Assembly (NCBI GenBank): GCA_005788265.1
Contig: SXYR01000030.1
Coordinates: forward strand, 1-46,611
Direction of reading: 5' to 3'
DNA from: Bacteroidota bacterium
GTDB taxonomy: Bacteria > Bacteroidota > Bacteroidia > Chitinophagales > Chitinophagaceae
Length of the DNA stretch: 46,611 nt
Shown piece by piece: positions 37,319 through 45,916 of this stretch (position 1 is the stretch's first letter; each line of letters begins with the position of its first letter). The notes below the pieces were generated by a model. That model ran no database searches. It saw only the letters and a list, made by a program, of their open reading frames with translations, and had not been told where the DNA came from. The translations under genes were made by a program, and so were the position numbers.

Positions 37319-37699
37319 ATGAGTTTTCCTGAGCAAATCAAATACACAAAAGAGCACGAATGGATCTCTGTGGATGGAGATGTGGCGACCATTGGCATTA
37401 CATCTTTCGCACAGGGCGAATTGGGTGACATCATATTTATAGATATTGATTCAATTGGAAAAGAGATGAATGCCGATCAGGTTTTTGGAACTGTGGAAGC
37501 TGTCAAAACAGTCAGCGATTTGTTCCTACCTGTTAACGGAACCATTCTCGAAAAAAACCCTCTGCTGGAAAGCCAACCTGAATTGGTAAACCAAGATCCC
37601 TATGGTCAGGGGTGGATGATCAAGATGAAAGTAGCTGATGCAGCTCAACTCAACAACCTGATGGATGTTCAGGCATACAAAGCACTGATAGGAGCTTGA
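37319..37699 (+). CDS. gcvH: Glycine cleavage system H protein
   Basis: The lipoyl carrier of the glycine cleavage complex, shuttling the aminomethyl group between P, T and L proteins. The 126-residue length is standard. KYTKEHEWI marks the N-terminus. The lipoylated lysine is Lys63 in VEAVKTVSDLFLPVNG, and QDPYGQGWMIKMK is the conserved C-terminal part. gcvP and gcvT are not adjacent. The gene is preceded by a 46-bp gap and followed by a structured element. Confidence 0.97.
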   Translation: MSFPEQIKYTKEHEWISVDGDVATIGITSFAQGELGDIIFIDIDSIGKEMNADQVFGTVEAVKTVSDLFLPVNGTILEKNPLLESQPELVNQDPYGQGWMIKMKVADAAQLNNLMDVQAYKALIGA

Positions 37700-37703
37700 T
37701 ACC

Positions 37704-37787
37704 AGCAAAAGTTTTCTCACATAAAAAAGCCCCTATTGAAATAGGGGCCGGTAACCAAAACTAACTGCTTATGAGAAAACTTTTGCT
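37704..37787. repeat. Nested inverted-repeat element downstream of gcvH
   Basis: A perfect 16-bp inverted repeat has arms AGCAAAAGTTTTCTCA (37704-37719) and its complement at 37772-37787. It encloses a second hairpin, GCCCCTAT (37729-37736) with ATAGGGGC (37741-37748), and the palindrome GGTAACC (37750-37756). The whole could fold as one long cruciform-like RNA on either strand. It lies between gcvH (+) and prfA (-). It may be a non-coding RNA or a dispersed intergenic element. Confidence 0.7.
37721..37748 (-). terminator. Intrinsic terminator, minus strand
   Basis: On the minus strand an 8-bp GCCCCTAT/ATAGGGGC stem with a 4-nt loop is followed by T6 (complement of 37723-37728). It can terminate transcripts that pass through prfA. 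On the plus strand no T tract follows the stem. Confidence 0.7.
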
Positions 37788-37803
37788 TTTGCTATTTATT
37801 TAG
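37771..37803 (+). other. Tiny Leu-rich reading frame in the intergenic element
   Basis: ATG at 37771 opens a 10-codon frame, MRKLLLLLFI, ending in TAG. A second, MSLLLLFFCAFR, starts on the next codon (37804-37842). The first ATG overlaps the right arm of the 16-bp inverted repeat, which could hide its initiation region. There is no downstream plus-strand gene for 1.2 kb, so a leader-peptide role is unlikely. Translation is unproven. Confidence 0.25.
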
Positions 37804-37947
37804 ATGTCTCTGCTGCTGCTTTTCTTTTGTGCTTTTCGTTAAAAATTTATTAATGCCTTTTTACCACAGACACATCACCAATATAGACGCATGAGCGTGC
37901 ATTTGGTTTGTTAAAGGGTCCATAAATAGATGAATTTTTCTCTTCTC

Positions 37948-37967
37948 AAAAAGTGATTTTCATCACT
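37948..37967 (-). terminator. Short terminator overlapping the prfA stop codon
   Basis: In the prfA direction AGTGAT-GAAA-ATCACT is a 6-bp stem with a GAAA tetraloop, followed by TTTTTG. The prfA stop codon TGA (complement of 37963-37965) lies inside the first arm. Confidence 0.55.
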
Positions 37968-39021
37968 GCGAGAGCTTACTTGCGTTTTCTGCAAACTGAA
38001 GTGCATCAATCAGTTCACCAATATTGCCATTGAGGACATCTTGCAGGTTGTAAAGCGTCATTCCTATCCTGTGATCGGTTACCCGGCCTTGGGGGAAATT
38101 GTAGGTTCGGATTTTTGCTGAGCGGTCACCTGTACTGACCAAGCTTTTTCTGTGTCTGGCTATTTCATCTTCCTGTTTTCTAACCTGCTCCTCATATAAA
38201 CGGGTTCTCAGCATTTGCATCGCCTTCTCCCTGTTTCCAAGTTGTGTTCTTTCCGTTTGGCAAATTACCACCGTTCCTGTAGGGATATGGGTGAGCATGA
38301 CCTTGGTTTCCACCTTGTTCACGTTTTGTCCGCCTGCACCCCCACTTCGGGCAGTTTCCATTTTTACATCACTTTCTCTGATTTCCACATCGACCTCCTC
38401 TGCTTCTGGCATCACCGCAACAGTTGCGGCACTGGTATGCACCCTTCCACTGGCCTCTGTATCCGGCACCCTTTGCACGCGGTGCACACCGCTTTCAAAT
38501 TTCAATGTGCCATAAACATCTTCACCGGTCACTTCCAACTGGGCTTCCTTGTATCCTCCCACAGTTCCTTCGCTTTCAGAAAGCAATGCTGTTTTCCAGC
38601 CTTTACCCTCACAGTACCTGATGTACATTCTCAATAGATCTCCTGCAAAAAGTGATGCTTCATCACCACCAGTTCCTGCCCTGATTTCGAGAATCGCATT
38701 TTTCTCATCCTGAGGATCTTTTGGAATCAGCATGTTTCTGATTTGCTTTTCGAGCTCTTCTTTTTTAAGATCCAGGTCAGCCGTTTCTGCCTTGGCCAAT
38801 TCCCTGAGTTCCTCATCGTCCCCCATCAAAGCCTCGCGATTAAATTCTACATCAGACAATACCCGCTTGTATTGTTCGTAAGCAACCACAATTTTCTCAA
38901 GACTTCTGTATTCTTTTGAAAGTTGACTGAAGCGCTTGTTGTCGTTCACAACTGCCGGGTTGGTCAGTGCAACTCCAATATCATCAAACTTGGCTTTTAT
39001 GGCTTCCAGCTTATCTAACAT
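37963..39021 (-). CDS. prfA: Peptide chain release factor 1
   Basis: RF1 recognises UAA and UAG and releases the finished protein. The 352-residue length is standard. The stop-codon recognition PxT motif is PDT (186-188) in [13 protein letters not shown], and the catalytic GGQ lies at 230-232 in [10 protein letters not shown]. PxT rather than SPF identifies RF1, not RF2. A consensus promoter lies upstream, overlapping the start of the divergent amidohydrolase gene, and a short terminator overlaps the stop. The frequent E. coli neighbour prmC (release factor methylase) is not adjacent. Confidence 0.96.
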   Translation of the reverse strand: MLDKLEAIKAKFDDIGVALTNPAVVNDNKRFSQLSKEYRSLEKIVVAYEQYKRVLSDVEFNREALMGDDEELRELAKAETADLDLKKEELEKQIRNMLIPKDPQDEKNAILEIRAGTGGDEASLFAGDLLRMYIRYCEGKGWKTALLSESEGTVGGYKEAQLEVTGEDVYGTLKFESGVHRVQRVPDTEASGRVHTSAATVAVMPEAEEVDVEIRESDVKMETARSGGAGGQNVNKVETKVMLTHIPTGTVVICQTERTQLGNREKAMQMLRTRLYEEQVRKQEDEIARHRKSLVSTGDRSAKIRTYNFPQGRVTDHRIGMTLYNLQDVLNGNIGELIDALQFAENASKLSQ

Positions 39022-39064
39022 AGTATTCTCGCTCCCTCAGATGATTAATGTTTAATTTAGTGCG

Positions 39065-39098
39065 CAAAGTTACTTCTTTCTAAGATGAATTACCGCAA
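39065..39098 (-). promoter_or_regulatory. Predicted promoter of prfA
   Basis: On the minus strand TTG (complement of 39096-39098), a 23-nt spacer and TAACTTTG (complement of 39065-39072) match the consensus. The -33 box lies inside the first codons of the divergent amidohydrolase gene. Confidence 0.6.
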
Positions 39099-40263
39099 GT
39101 TTCAAGCCGATTGCCTTTTTGATGGACATGAAATGTTGGAAGAGAATCATGTGCTGATCACTTCATTGGAAGGAAAGATCATGGATATCATTCCTGCAGC
39201 AGAGGCTGGGGGTGATATATTGAAACTGAGTGGAATACTCTCGCCAGGTTTCATCAATGCACATTGTCACTTGGAGCTCAGCCACATGAAGGATGTGATT
39301 CCCCCACAAACAGGACTGATCCCATTTCTGCTGGATGTAGTTGGAAAAAGAGATTTCGCTCATGAACTGATTTTAGAGAAAATCAAATTGGCAGAGCAAG
39401 AAATGGAAAATGATGGAATCGTTGCTGTTGGAGATATTGGCAATACCGCAGACACCATTGCAACAAAAATGAGCAGTAAGTTGAAATGGAATAATTTTGT
39501 TGAGGTGCTCTGCTTCAGCGATCAAATAGCTGATCAACGCTTGGAACAATACAATGGCGTTTTGAAAAACTTCAAAGAGGCTGAAGAAAAATTCAACATC
39601 CAACACTGGCAATCAAATCTGGTTCCACATGCGCCATATACCATAAGTGATATTACTTTTAAAAGAATCAATGAACAAACTGCTGATGCAGTCATCAGCA
39701 TGCACAACCAGGAAAATCCAGCTGAAGATGAATTGTACAAAACCGGGAAAGGAAATTATTTGAAATTTTTACAAAAGTTTGGATTCGAATCTTCTCCCTT
39801 TCCTACAACAGGAAAATCAGCCCTGCAGTCCTGCTTGCCTCATTTCAATAAAGACCAAAGAGTGATTCTTGTACACAATACATTTACCAGTCAGGAGGAT
39901 ATCAGCTTTGCAGCACAACATGCAGAAGCCCATTTGTCAGGATTGCATTATTGTCTTTGTATCAACGCCAATATTTACATTGAGAACAAAATTCCACCGA
40001 TCGAATTGCTGATGCAAAACAATGCTGAGATAGTGCTGGGCACTGACAGCTACAGCAGCAATTGGCAGTTGAGCATTGCAGCTGAAATAAAAACAATCAA
40101 AGAAAAATTTCCCTTGATACCCATTGCAACCATATTGAAATGGGCAACTTCCAATGGTGCCAAAGCCCTCAACAGATTTAGTGAATTGGGCAGCTTTGAA
40201 AAAGGCAAACAACCAGGTGTAGTTTTATTGGATAACAATTTCAACTCCAAAAAATTGATTTGA
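39085..40263 (+). CDS. Amidohydrolase, aminofutalosine-deaminase-like
   Basis: A 392-residue metal-dependent hydrolase of the amidohydrolase superfamily. The first metal motif is NAHCHLEL (His60 and His62). Later motifs are [22 protein letters not shown] (metal and substrate region), [10 protein letters not shown] and [10 protein letters not shown] with the catalytic Asp. The [10 protein letters not shown] signature resembles deaminases acting on aminodeoxyfutalosine or related adenosine compounds, part of the futalosine route to menaquinone. No other menaquinone gene is nearby, so the substrate is uncertain; another deaminase or chlorohydrolase-like role is possible. It ends exactly where recO ends on the opposite strand. 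Confidence 0.8.
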   Translation: MNYRKFQADCLFDGHEMLEENHVLITSLEGKIMDIIPAAEAGGDILKLSGILSPGFINAHCHLELSHMKDVIPPQTGLIPFLLDVVGKRDFAHELILEKIKLAEQEMENDGIVAVGDIGNTADTIATKMSSKLKWNNFVEVLCFSDQIADQRLEQYNGVLKNFKEAEEKFNIQHWQSNLVPHAPYTISDITFKRINEQTADAVISMHNQENPAEDELYKTGKGNYLKFLQKFGFESSPFPTTGKSALQSCLPHFNKDQRVILVHNTFTSQEDISFAAQHAEAHLSGLHYCLCINANIYIENKIPPIELLMQNNAEIVLGTDSYSSNWQLSIAAEIKTIKEKFPLIPIATILKWATSNGAKALNRFSELGSFEKGKQPGVVLLDNNFNSKKLI

Positions 40264-41010
40264 TCATTCCTCCAGTACTGTACGAATGATGGCCAAGGAT
40301 TTCAGTTTTGAGAACGGATGGATATGCATTGCATAGAATTGAAGCAAATCATCCATCAACTGATTGCGCTGGTTCCTGTTCAACTTGATCTCCCCTAACT
40401 CAGCTATTTGCATTGCCCGAAGCAATTGGGCAATTTTTTCACTCAAAGGAGGTTGAATAACCAACTGATGGGAAGGATTGGAAGAAACAAATTGCCCCTC
40501 GTGCAAATCCAGGTATTGATTTGTATGAGAAAAATTATCCATGATTCTGAATCCAAAAAAATGAGAAAGATGTATGATATAAAACAAGGGCAGGTTGGCA
40601 AGTTGACTTTCACTTGATTTGTAGAGTCCAGATAAAACATCTTCCAAAAAGTAAAAGAGATCTGCATGTGCGTCGGGTTGCTTTAGACAATTTTGAAGCA
40701 ACTCCAACATGAAAAGTAAAATAGCATTGCGGGTAATATTTGAAACTTCCGTCTCATGTTGAATCAGCTGTTTACTCTCTTTAATCCGCTGCAATGTTTG
40801 TCTGTCGTTGTGATAAACAACCATATCCAGTACATTTCCTGGCTGCAATTGAGCCGAATGCAAGAAGGGATTTTTTTTATTGGTTCTTACCCCATTCACC
40901 ATGTACTGCTGGAGACCAAACATTTCCGTATAAATGGATACCACCAATGATGTTTCACCGTACTTAACGGTCCGCAGCACAATTCCCTTGGTATGATGTA
41001 TGGAGGACAT
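40264..41010 (-). CDS. recO: DNA repair protein RecO
   Basis: RecO loads RecA onto single-stranded DNA with RecR and anneals complementary strands. The 248-residue length is normal. The N-terminal OB fold is seen in HHTKGIVLRTVKYGETSLVVSIYTE, with the basic region GVRTNKKNPF. The helical C-terminal domain follows (LFYFLEDVLSGLY). Zinc-binding cysteines found in some RecO proteins are not evident. It starts 2 bp after the stop of the PorZ-like gene, and the two are likely co-transcribed. Confidence 0.93.
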   Translation of the reverse strand: MSSIHHTKGIVLRTVKYGETSLVVSIYTEMFGLQQYMVNGVRTNKKNPFLHSAQLQPGNVLDMVVYHNDRQTLQRIKESKQLIQHETEVSNITRNAILLFMLELLQNCLKQPDAHADLFYFLEDVLSGLYKSSESQLANLPLFYIIHLSHFFGFRIMDNFSHTNQYLDLHEGQFVSSNPSHQLVIQPPLSEKIAQLLRAMQIAELGEIKLNRNQRNQLMDDLLQFYAMHIHPFSKLKSLAIIRTVLEE

Positions 41011-41012
41011 GT

Positions 41013-43289
41013 TTATTGGATAAAGAAAATTTTTCCAACCACATGATCTGAATTGTCCTGATTTGATACAATGATCAAATAAACCCCGGAGTGGACGCGC
41101 TCTCCTTTATAATTTCTTCCATTCCAAATGGCCTGTCCTCCCAGAGATCGCGTTTGATACACCAATCTTCCATCCAGCTCTGTTATTTTGACCCATGCAT
41201 TCAAGGGCAAGTCTTTGATGCCAATGGTACCATTGTATCCGGAGGGAACAGGATTGGGGAAAACAATCGGCTTCTTCATAGATTCAACAACAGCAGTGGC
41301 CGTGCTTCTGAAAGATGAGATCCCGGATGATGTCATGAAAAAAACTTCACCTGTATTAGATTGTATGATGATTGAGTACACATGATTGCTCAACAGCTTG
41401 CTGTTTTCTGCAGTAAAGCGGTGAACTACTTTTTGCCCATCTGCACTCAGCAGCCAAACACCATTGTTGGAGGCAATCCATTTCCTATCTGCGGCATCTA
41501 TCTTGATATCATTGATTGTTTCGTTGGAGAGCAATAGTCCTGCAAAATTATCCAGCTGGACAACAGGCAGTGTGGCATCGCAGTTGTTGAACAAATCAGT
41601 TCCACATTGGATGATCCCAATTCCCTTGTCTGTTCCAACCCACAAATTCCCCGATTGGTCCTCTGCAATCGACAATACATTTGAAGAGGGAAGATTTCCG
41701 CGTCCGGTTCCCTGTTGAAAAAGTCTCCATTGATCATCATTTGTTGCATCGATGGTATTCCTATCATCAAAACAAATCAATCCCGATGCATTGAAACTGG
41801 TCATCCATTTTCTTCCTTGTCCATCCACCAAGATTTTATGGAGCATGTTTTTTTCAACTGAAAATGGAATAGAAAAATTTTTCCAGGAGCCGTCTTTCTT
41901 TTTTACAACAAGCGGTTGACTGGTATTGGGATTGGTCATCCATAGATTGGCTGCTGCATCCAATGCCAGAGAGGCAACATTGCAAAGTCCTGCTTGATCC
42001 CGATCCGACTGCAATCCATTGGCCGTAATAGCTACAGTAGAAAATTTATCATCTTTAGCAATAGACAGCAATCCTGTTCCTTTGGTTCCAACGTAAATTT
42101 TTTCTGTTTGTGGTTCAATGACCGCAGATCCAAAGTCGGCCAATTTAGTAAGATAGTCATAGGTGGCGGGTCTGTAATTCTTCCATTTATCATCAATGAG
42201 CACGAAGCATTCATTTCCCTTTTTGTCATTGGTCAAATTCCGTTGATCACCGCCAACCGCCACCAGCCTGCCCTCTCTGAAATCTCCCTGACCAAAAGAA
42301 AGCCCTGATGGACCATTGGGAAACACCTGTTGAGGTGCATTGAAAATCATTTTGATGAGACCATTGTTTTGATCGCCCATCCAAAATCCTGCTCCATCCC
42401 GAATACAATCATTGACAGCGGTAAATAGGTTTGATGCGACCTGCTGAGGTGGTGCAGAGGGTGCACTAAAATAGGTGACCGATCCAAGACCATTGGAGGT
42501 TTCGAAAATAAAAAGTGTACTGCCTTTTGCTTTTACTCGATGGATAGGATGCTTCGACGCATAAAGCAATTTCCATGTTCCTGCATCAAAGATGAAAATA
42601 CTGTCACGGGATTGAATCACCAATGATTCGCCCCATTGACAAATGCTTTGTACCAATAATTGTTTGCCAGGTATTTCAAAAGCATTCCAATTTCTGAAGT
42701 CACTAAGTTTTGACAAGCTGAATGCTGCTACTTTGATTCCAAATGCAGTATTGGCATAAATGCTGTTTCCAATGACTGCAGTTTGAAATACTTCAACTGG
42801 AGCCCCCTCTTTCGCCGGAAAATAAGTGCCGACAATTTCATACTTGTATGCATCCAGAACGACAATGCCAAAGTTTGTGGAGATAAAAGCAAACTGATCC
42901 TTCCAGGTGATATCATGTATTTTTTTATCAGGTAAAATTTTACTGAGCTTGATATCTGGATAGTTTCGAAAATTGCTTCCTGTGATGATATCCAGATTTC
43001 CATTTTCATACCCAATGATAATTTTGTTTCCAAGCGGTTGCTTTGAAAACACCTGGATATTCACATCAGTCAATCCATTTGATTTCGAGTAAACTTGGAA
43101 TTCATTTTTGGAAACATCGTAGCTGAAATATCCATTCACTGAAGCTGCAACGATGCTTTTCTGAATGGTATCAATGGAAATGATTTGTTGCATGGAAATG
43201 TGATCGCGCCACCATCCAATGGGCTTCAATTGAGATTGGCCCACTGACACAAATACCAGAAATACGAGCAACTGCAAAGCATATTTCAT
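41013..43289 (-). CDS. porZ: PorZ-like type IX secretion protein
   Basis: PorZ is a surface component of the type IX secretion system attachment complex, which processes and anchors secreted proteins. The 758-residue product has a signal peptide (ending GQSQ), the WWRDH motif at 26-30 and two propeller-like regions with repeats such as VNGYFSYDVSKNEF and NLWVGTDKGIGI. It ends in a C-terminal sorting-like domain from about residue 677 (FPNPVPSGYNG to KIFFIQ). Layout and length match PorZ. It sits directly before recO, which helps distinguish it from other propeller proteins. The alternative is a general two-component-propeller surface protein. Confidence 0.82.
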   Translation of the reverse strand: MKYALQLLVFLVFVSVGQSQLKPIGWWRDHISMQQIISIDTIQKSIVAASVNGYFSYDVSKNEFQVYSKSNGLTDVNIQVFSKQPLGNKIIIGYENGNLDIITGSNFRNYPDIKLSKILPDKKIHDITWKDQFAFISTNFGIVVLDAYKYEIVGTYFPAKEGAPVEVFQTAVIGNSIYANTAFGIKVAAFSLSKLSDFRNWNAFEIPGKQLLVQSICQWGESLVIQSRDSIFIFDAGTWKLLYASKHPIHRVKAKGSTLFIFETSNGLGSVTYFSAPSAPPQQVASNLFTAVNDCIRDGAGFWMGDQNNGLIKMIFNAPQQVFPNGPSGLSFGQGDFREGRLVAVGGDQRNLTNDKKGNECFVLIDDKWKNYRPATYDYLTKLADFGSAVIEPQTEKIYVGTKGTGLLSIAKDDKFSTVAITANGLQSDRDQAGLCNVASLALDAAANLWMTNPNTSQPLVVKKKDGSWKNFSIPFSVEKNMLHKILVDGQGRKWMTSFNASGLICFDDRNTIDATNDDQWRLFQQGTGRGNLPSSNVLSIAEDQSGNLWVGTDKGIGIIQCGTDLFNNCDATLPVVQLDNFAGLLLSNETINDIKIDAADRKWIASNNGVWLLSADGQKVVHRFTAENSKLLSNHVYSIIIQSNTGEVFFMTSSGISSFRSTATAVVESMKKPIVFPNPVPSGYNGTIGIKDLPLNAWVKITELDGRLVYQTRSLGGQAIWNGRNYKGERVHSGVYLIIVSNQDNSDHVVGKIFFIQ

Positions 43290-43367
43290 GGAATAAAAAT
43301 ACTGATTTAAGCACTGAGCGGATGTTAAAAAGATGGAGTTGAAAAAGATTAATTTTCTTTCCTTTGC

Positions 43368-45710
43368 ATGAAATATGCTTATATGTGGTTGAAGATCGCC
43401 AAAGGGGTTTTAAAGTACAGGTGGATTTTATTGTCGGCATTGATCCTGTTTACTTCTTTCATGGCATTCGAAGCGAGCAAAGTAAGGATGAGCTATGACT
43501 TTTCAAGGGCCATTCCCACTGATCATCCCAAGTACCAACAATACCTTGATTTTAAAAAAACATTTGGCGAGGATGGCAACCTGCTTACAATTGGATTTCA
43601 AAGCAGCTCCTATTTTACAAAAGATTTATTTGATGCGACCGAAAGTTTACAGGAGTCGATCAAAAAAATACAAGGCGTTGAAGACATCATCAGTGTTCAA
43701 AATGCCGTCTACCTGAAAAGAAACGACAGCAGCTCCAAGCTAGAAGCAATAAGAATTTTTTCTCCTGAAATAAAAAATCAATTGGAACTGGACAGCATGA
43801 GAAATATTTTTCTTTCGCTTCCATTTTACAGAGGACTCATCTACAATCCATCTTCCAATGCCTACTTGTTGGGCGTACGGATTAACAAAGATATTCTTGG
43901 ATCAAAAGAAAGAGAGAATACGGTAGGAGCCATTGAGGTCGCTGTACAATCATTCTCAGATCGGACAAAGTTGGATGTGCATCTCAGTGGACTCCCATTG
44001 ATCCGAACCAATGTTGCCATCAAGATAGCCAATGAAATGAAATGGTTCCTGTTGGGTTCGCTGGCACTCTCTGCGTTGATACTTTTCATTTTCTTCAGAT
44101 CTTTCAGTACAGTGATGCTTTCGTTGGGTGTTGTCATCATTGGAGTAGTATACAGCTTGGCCTCTATCTACTTGCTTGGTTATAAAATAACCCTGCTGAC
44201 TGCATTGATTCCACCATTGATTGTTGTCATTGGAATTCCCAATTGCATTTATTTCTTAAATAAATTTCATGCATCCTATATCAAGACAGGCGACAAGGAA
44301 AAGTCGATTGTCGATATGATCAGCAAAATGGGAGTGGTTACCTTGTTCTGCAACATCAGTGCGGCATTGGGATTTGCAGTTTTTGCATTGACAAAAAGTG
44401 TTGTGCTCAGGGAATTTGGAGTAGTAGCTGGCATCAATATCATGTTGCTGTTTTTTATCACCATCATTCTCGTTCCCATTTCACTTTATTATATTGCTGC
44501 ACCCAAGGCCAAGCACATACAATACTTAGACAACAAATGGCTCCTGGGCCTGCTGACCAATATTGAAAAATGGGTTTTTGCTCATCGCAAAACAGTCTAC
44601 ACAGTAACCGCCCTCCTGGTGATATTTTCCGTTGCTGGAATTTCTAAGTTGAAAACCCAGTCATTCATCGTGGATGATTTACCAAAAGAAGACCGCATTT
44701 ATACAGACCTCAGATTTTTTGAAACCCATTTCAAAGGCATTATGCCGCTTGAAATCATTGTTGATACCAAGCGAAAAAACGGCATTGCAGGAAGCAGGGC
44801 ATTGTCCGTATATGAAAAAGTGGATGCCTATTCTGCGCAAATTGCAGGTCACGCTTCCATCGCCAAACCATTGTCGCTTGCGGAGGGACTGAAATTTGCC
44901 AAACAGGGATTCTATGATGGCGATAGCAATAACTACTCTATGCCCAATGCATTTGACGGGGCTTTCTTGGCAGACTATATGAAGCCCGGACAATCATCCA
45001 ATGCAAGCAATGGGTCATTGCAAAAACTGATGTCCTCCTTTGTTGACAGCACTAGACAAACCACCAGAATCAGTGTAAACATGGCAGATATCGGAAGTGA
45101 AAAGATGCCCATGCTGATTGACAGTTTGCAGAAAGAAGCATACCAATATTTTGATTCAAGCAAATACAATATCCATCTTACAGGTTCGAGCATCACTTTT
45201 TTAGAAGGAAGTATTTTCATCATTCAAGGATTGAAGGAAAGCATCCTCTGGGCATTTCTTTTTATCTCTCTGTGCATGCTGTATTTGTTTAGAAACCTCA
45301 GAATTTTGGTTTGCTCACTGATTCCCAATCTGATTCCACTGGCCATGACCGCAGGACTGATGGGATGGGTGGGCATCAATATAAAACCATCTACTGTGTT
45401 GGTTTTCAGTGTTGCACTCGGAATTGCCATAGACATCACCATCAGATTCCTGGTGAATTTTAAACAGGAATTGCCAATGGCATCAGGTGACATCAAACAA
45501 ACAGTGGTATTGACCATACGAGATACCGGGATCAGCATCGTCTATACATCCCTGGTCTTGATCGCAGGTTTCATCATTTTCGCGTTCAGCGGATTTGGCA
45601 GCACCCAGGCACTCGGATGGCTCACTTCATTCACCCTTTTTACAGCTACTTTGACCAATCTGATCCTGCTTCCGGTAATCCTTCTTTTGATTAAAAAAAT
45701 TAGATACTGA
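43368..45710 (+). CDS. RND/MMPL-superfamily transporter
   Basis: A 780-residue membrane protein with two repeats of one helix, a large periplasmic domain and a five-helix bundle (helices about 17-35, 219-380, 405-425 and 620-775). The motifs LTALIPPLIVVIGIPNCIYFLNKFH and VFSVALGIAIDITIRFLVNF are the D/N-containing helix 4 and helix 10 segments of the HAE3/MMPL group. Such proteins export lipids, hopanoids or similar compounds. No adaptor (HlyD-like) gene is adjacent, as is usual for this group. A -7-like box ends just before the chosen ATG, so ATG 43383 is an alternative start. Confidence 0.9.
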   Translation: MKYAYMWLKIAKGVLKYRWILLSALILFTSFMAFEASKVRMSYDFSRAIPTDHPKYQQYLDFKKTFGEDGNLLTIGFQSSSYFTKDLFDATESLQESIKKIQGVEDIISVQNAVYLKRNDSSSKLEAIRIFSPEIKNQLELDSMRNIFLSLPFYRGLIYNPSSNAYLLGVRINKDILGSKERENTVGAIEVAVQSFSDRTKLDVHLSGLPLIRTNVAIKIANEMKWFLLGSLALSALILFIFFRSFSTVMLSLGVVIIGVVYSLASIYLLGYKITLLTALIPPLIVVIGIPNCIYFLNKFHASYIKTGDKEKSIVDMISKMGVVTLFCNISAALGFAVFALTKSVVLREFGVVAGINIMLLFFITIILVPISLYYIAAPKAKHIQYLDNKWLLGLLTNIEKWVFAHRKTVYTVTALLVIFSVAGISKLKTQSFIVDDLPKEDRIYTDLRFFETHFKGIMPLEIIVDTKRKNGIAGSRALSVYEKVDAYSAQIAGHASIAKPLSLAEGLKFAKQGFYDGDSNNYSMPNAFDGAFLADYMKPGQSSNASNGSLQKLMSSFVDSTRQTTRISVNMADIGSEKMPMLIDSLQKEAYQYFDSSKYNIHLTGSSITFLEGSIFIIQGLKESILWAFLFISLCMLYLFRNLRILVCSLIPNLIPLAMTAGLMGWVGINIKPSTVLVFSVALGIAIDITIRFLVNFKQELPMASGDIKQTVVLTIRDTGISIVYTSLVLIAGFIIFAFSGFGSTQALGWLTSFTLFTATLTNLILLPVILLLIKKIRY

Positions 45711-45842
45711 TTAATATTTTGCCTTAAAAAGCTTATATATTAGATTTTATTTAATTATTTAATATTTTTAGTCAATTTTTATTGATTTACGTGGCTTGTT
45801 CTAGAATTTTTCAAAATCATATATAGGTTTTTTATTGATTGT

Positions 45843-45870
45843 GACAAACAAATCCCTTTCCTTGTTTGTC
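45843..45870. promoter_or_regulatory. Inverted repeat in the SusC-like gene promoter, possible operator
   Basis: GACAAACAA (45843-45851) and TTGTTTGTC (45862-45870) form a perfect 9-bp dyad with a 10-nt spacer. It covers the -33 region just upstream of the -7 box. The form suggests a regulator-binding site. The remainder of the 206-bp gap is very AT-rich with no other clear feature. Confidence 0.5.
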
Positions 45871-45876
45871 TTACTA

Positions 45877-45884
45877 TAACTTTG
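45877..45884 (+). promoter_or_regulatory. Predicted -7 element of the SusC-like gene
   Basis: TAACTTTG is an exact match to TAnnTTTG, 32 bp upstream of the ATG. The -33 position is poor in TTG and is occupied by the inverted repeat, which suggests a regulated promoter. Confidence 0.55.
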
Positions 45885-45916
45885 CACTTCCTTAATAAAT
45901 AATTAACAACAGAGCT

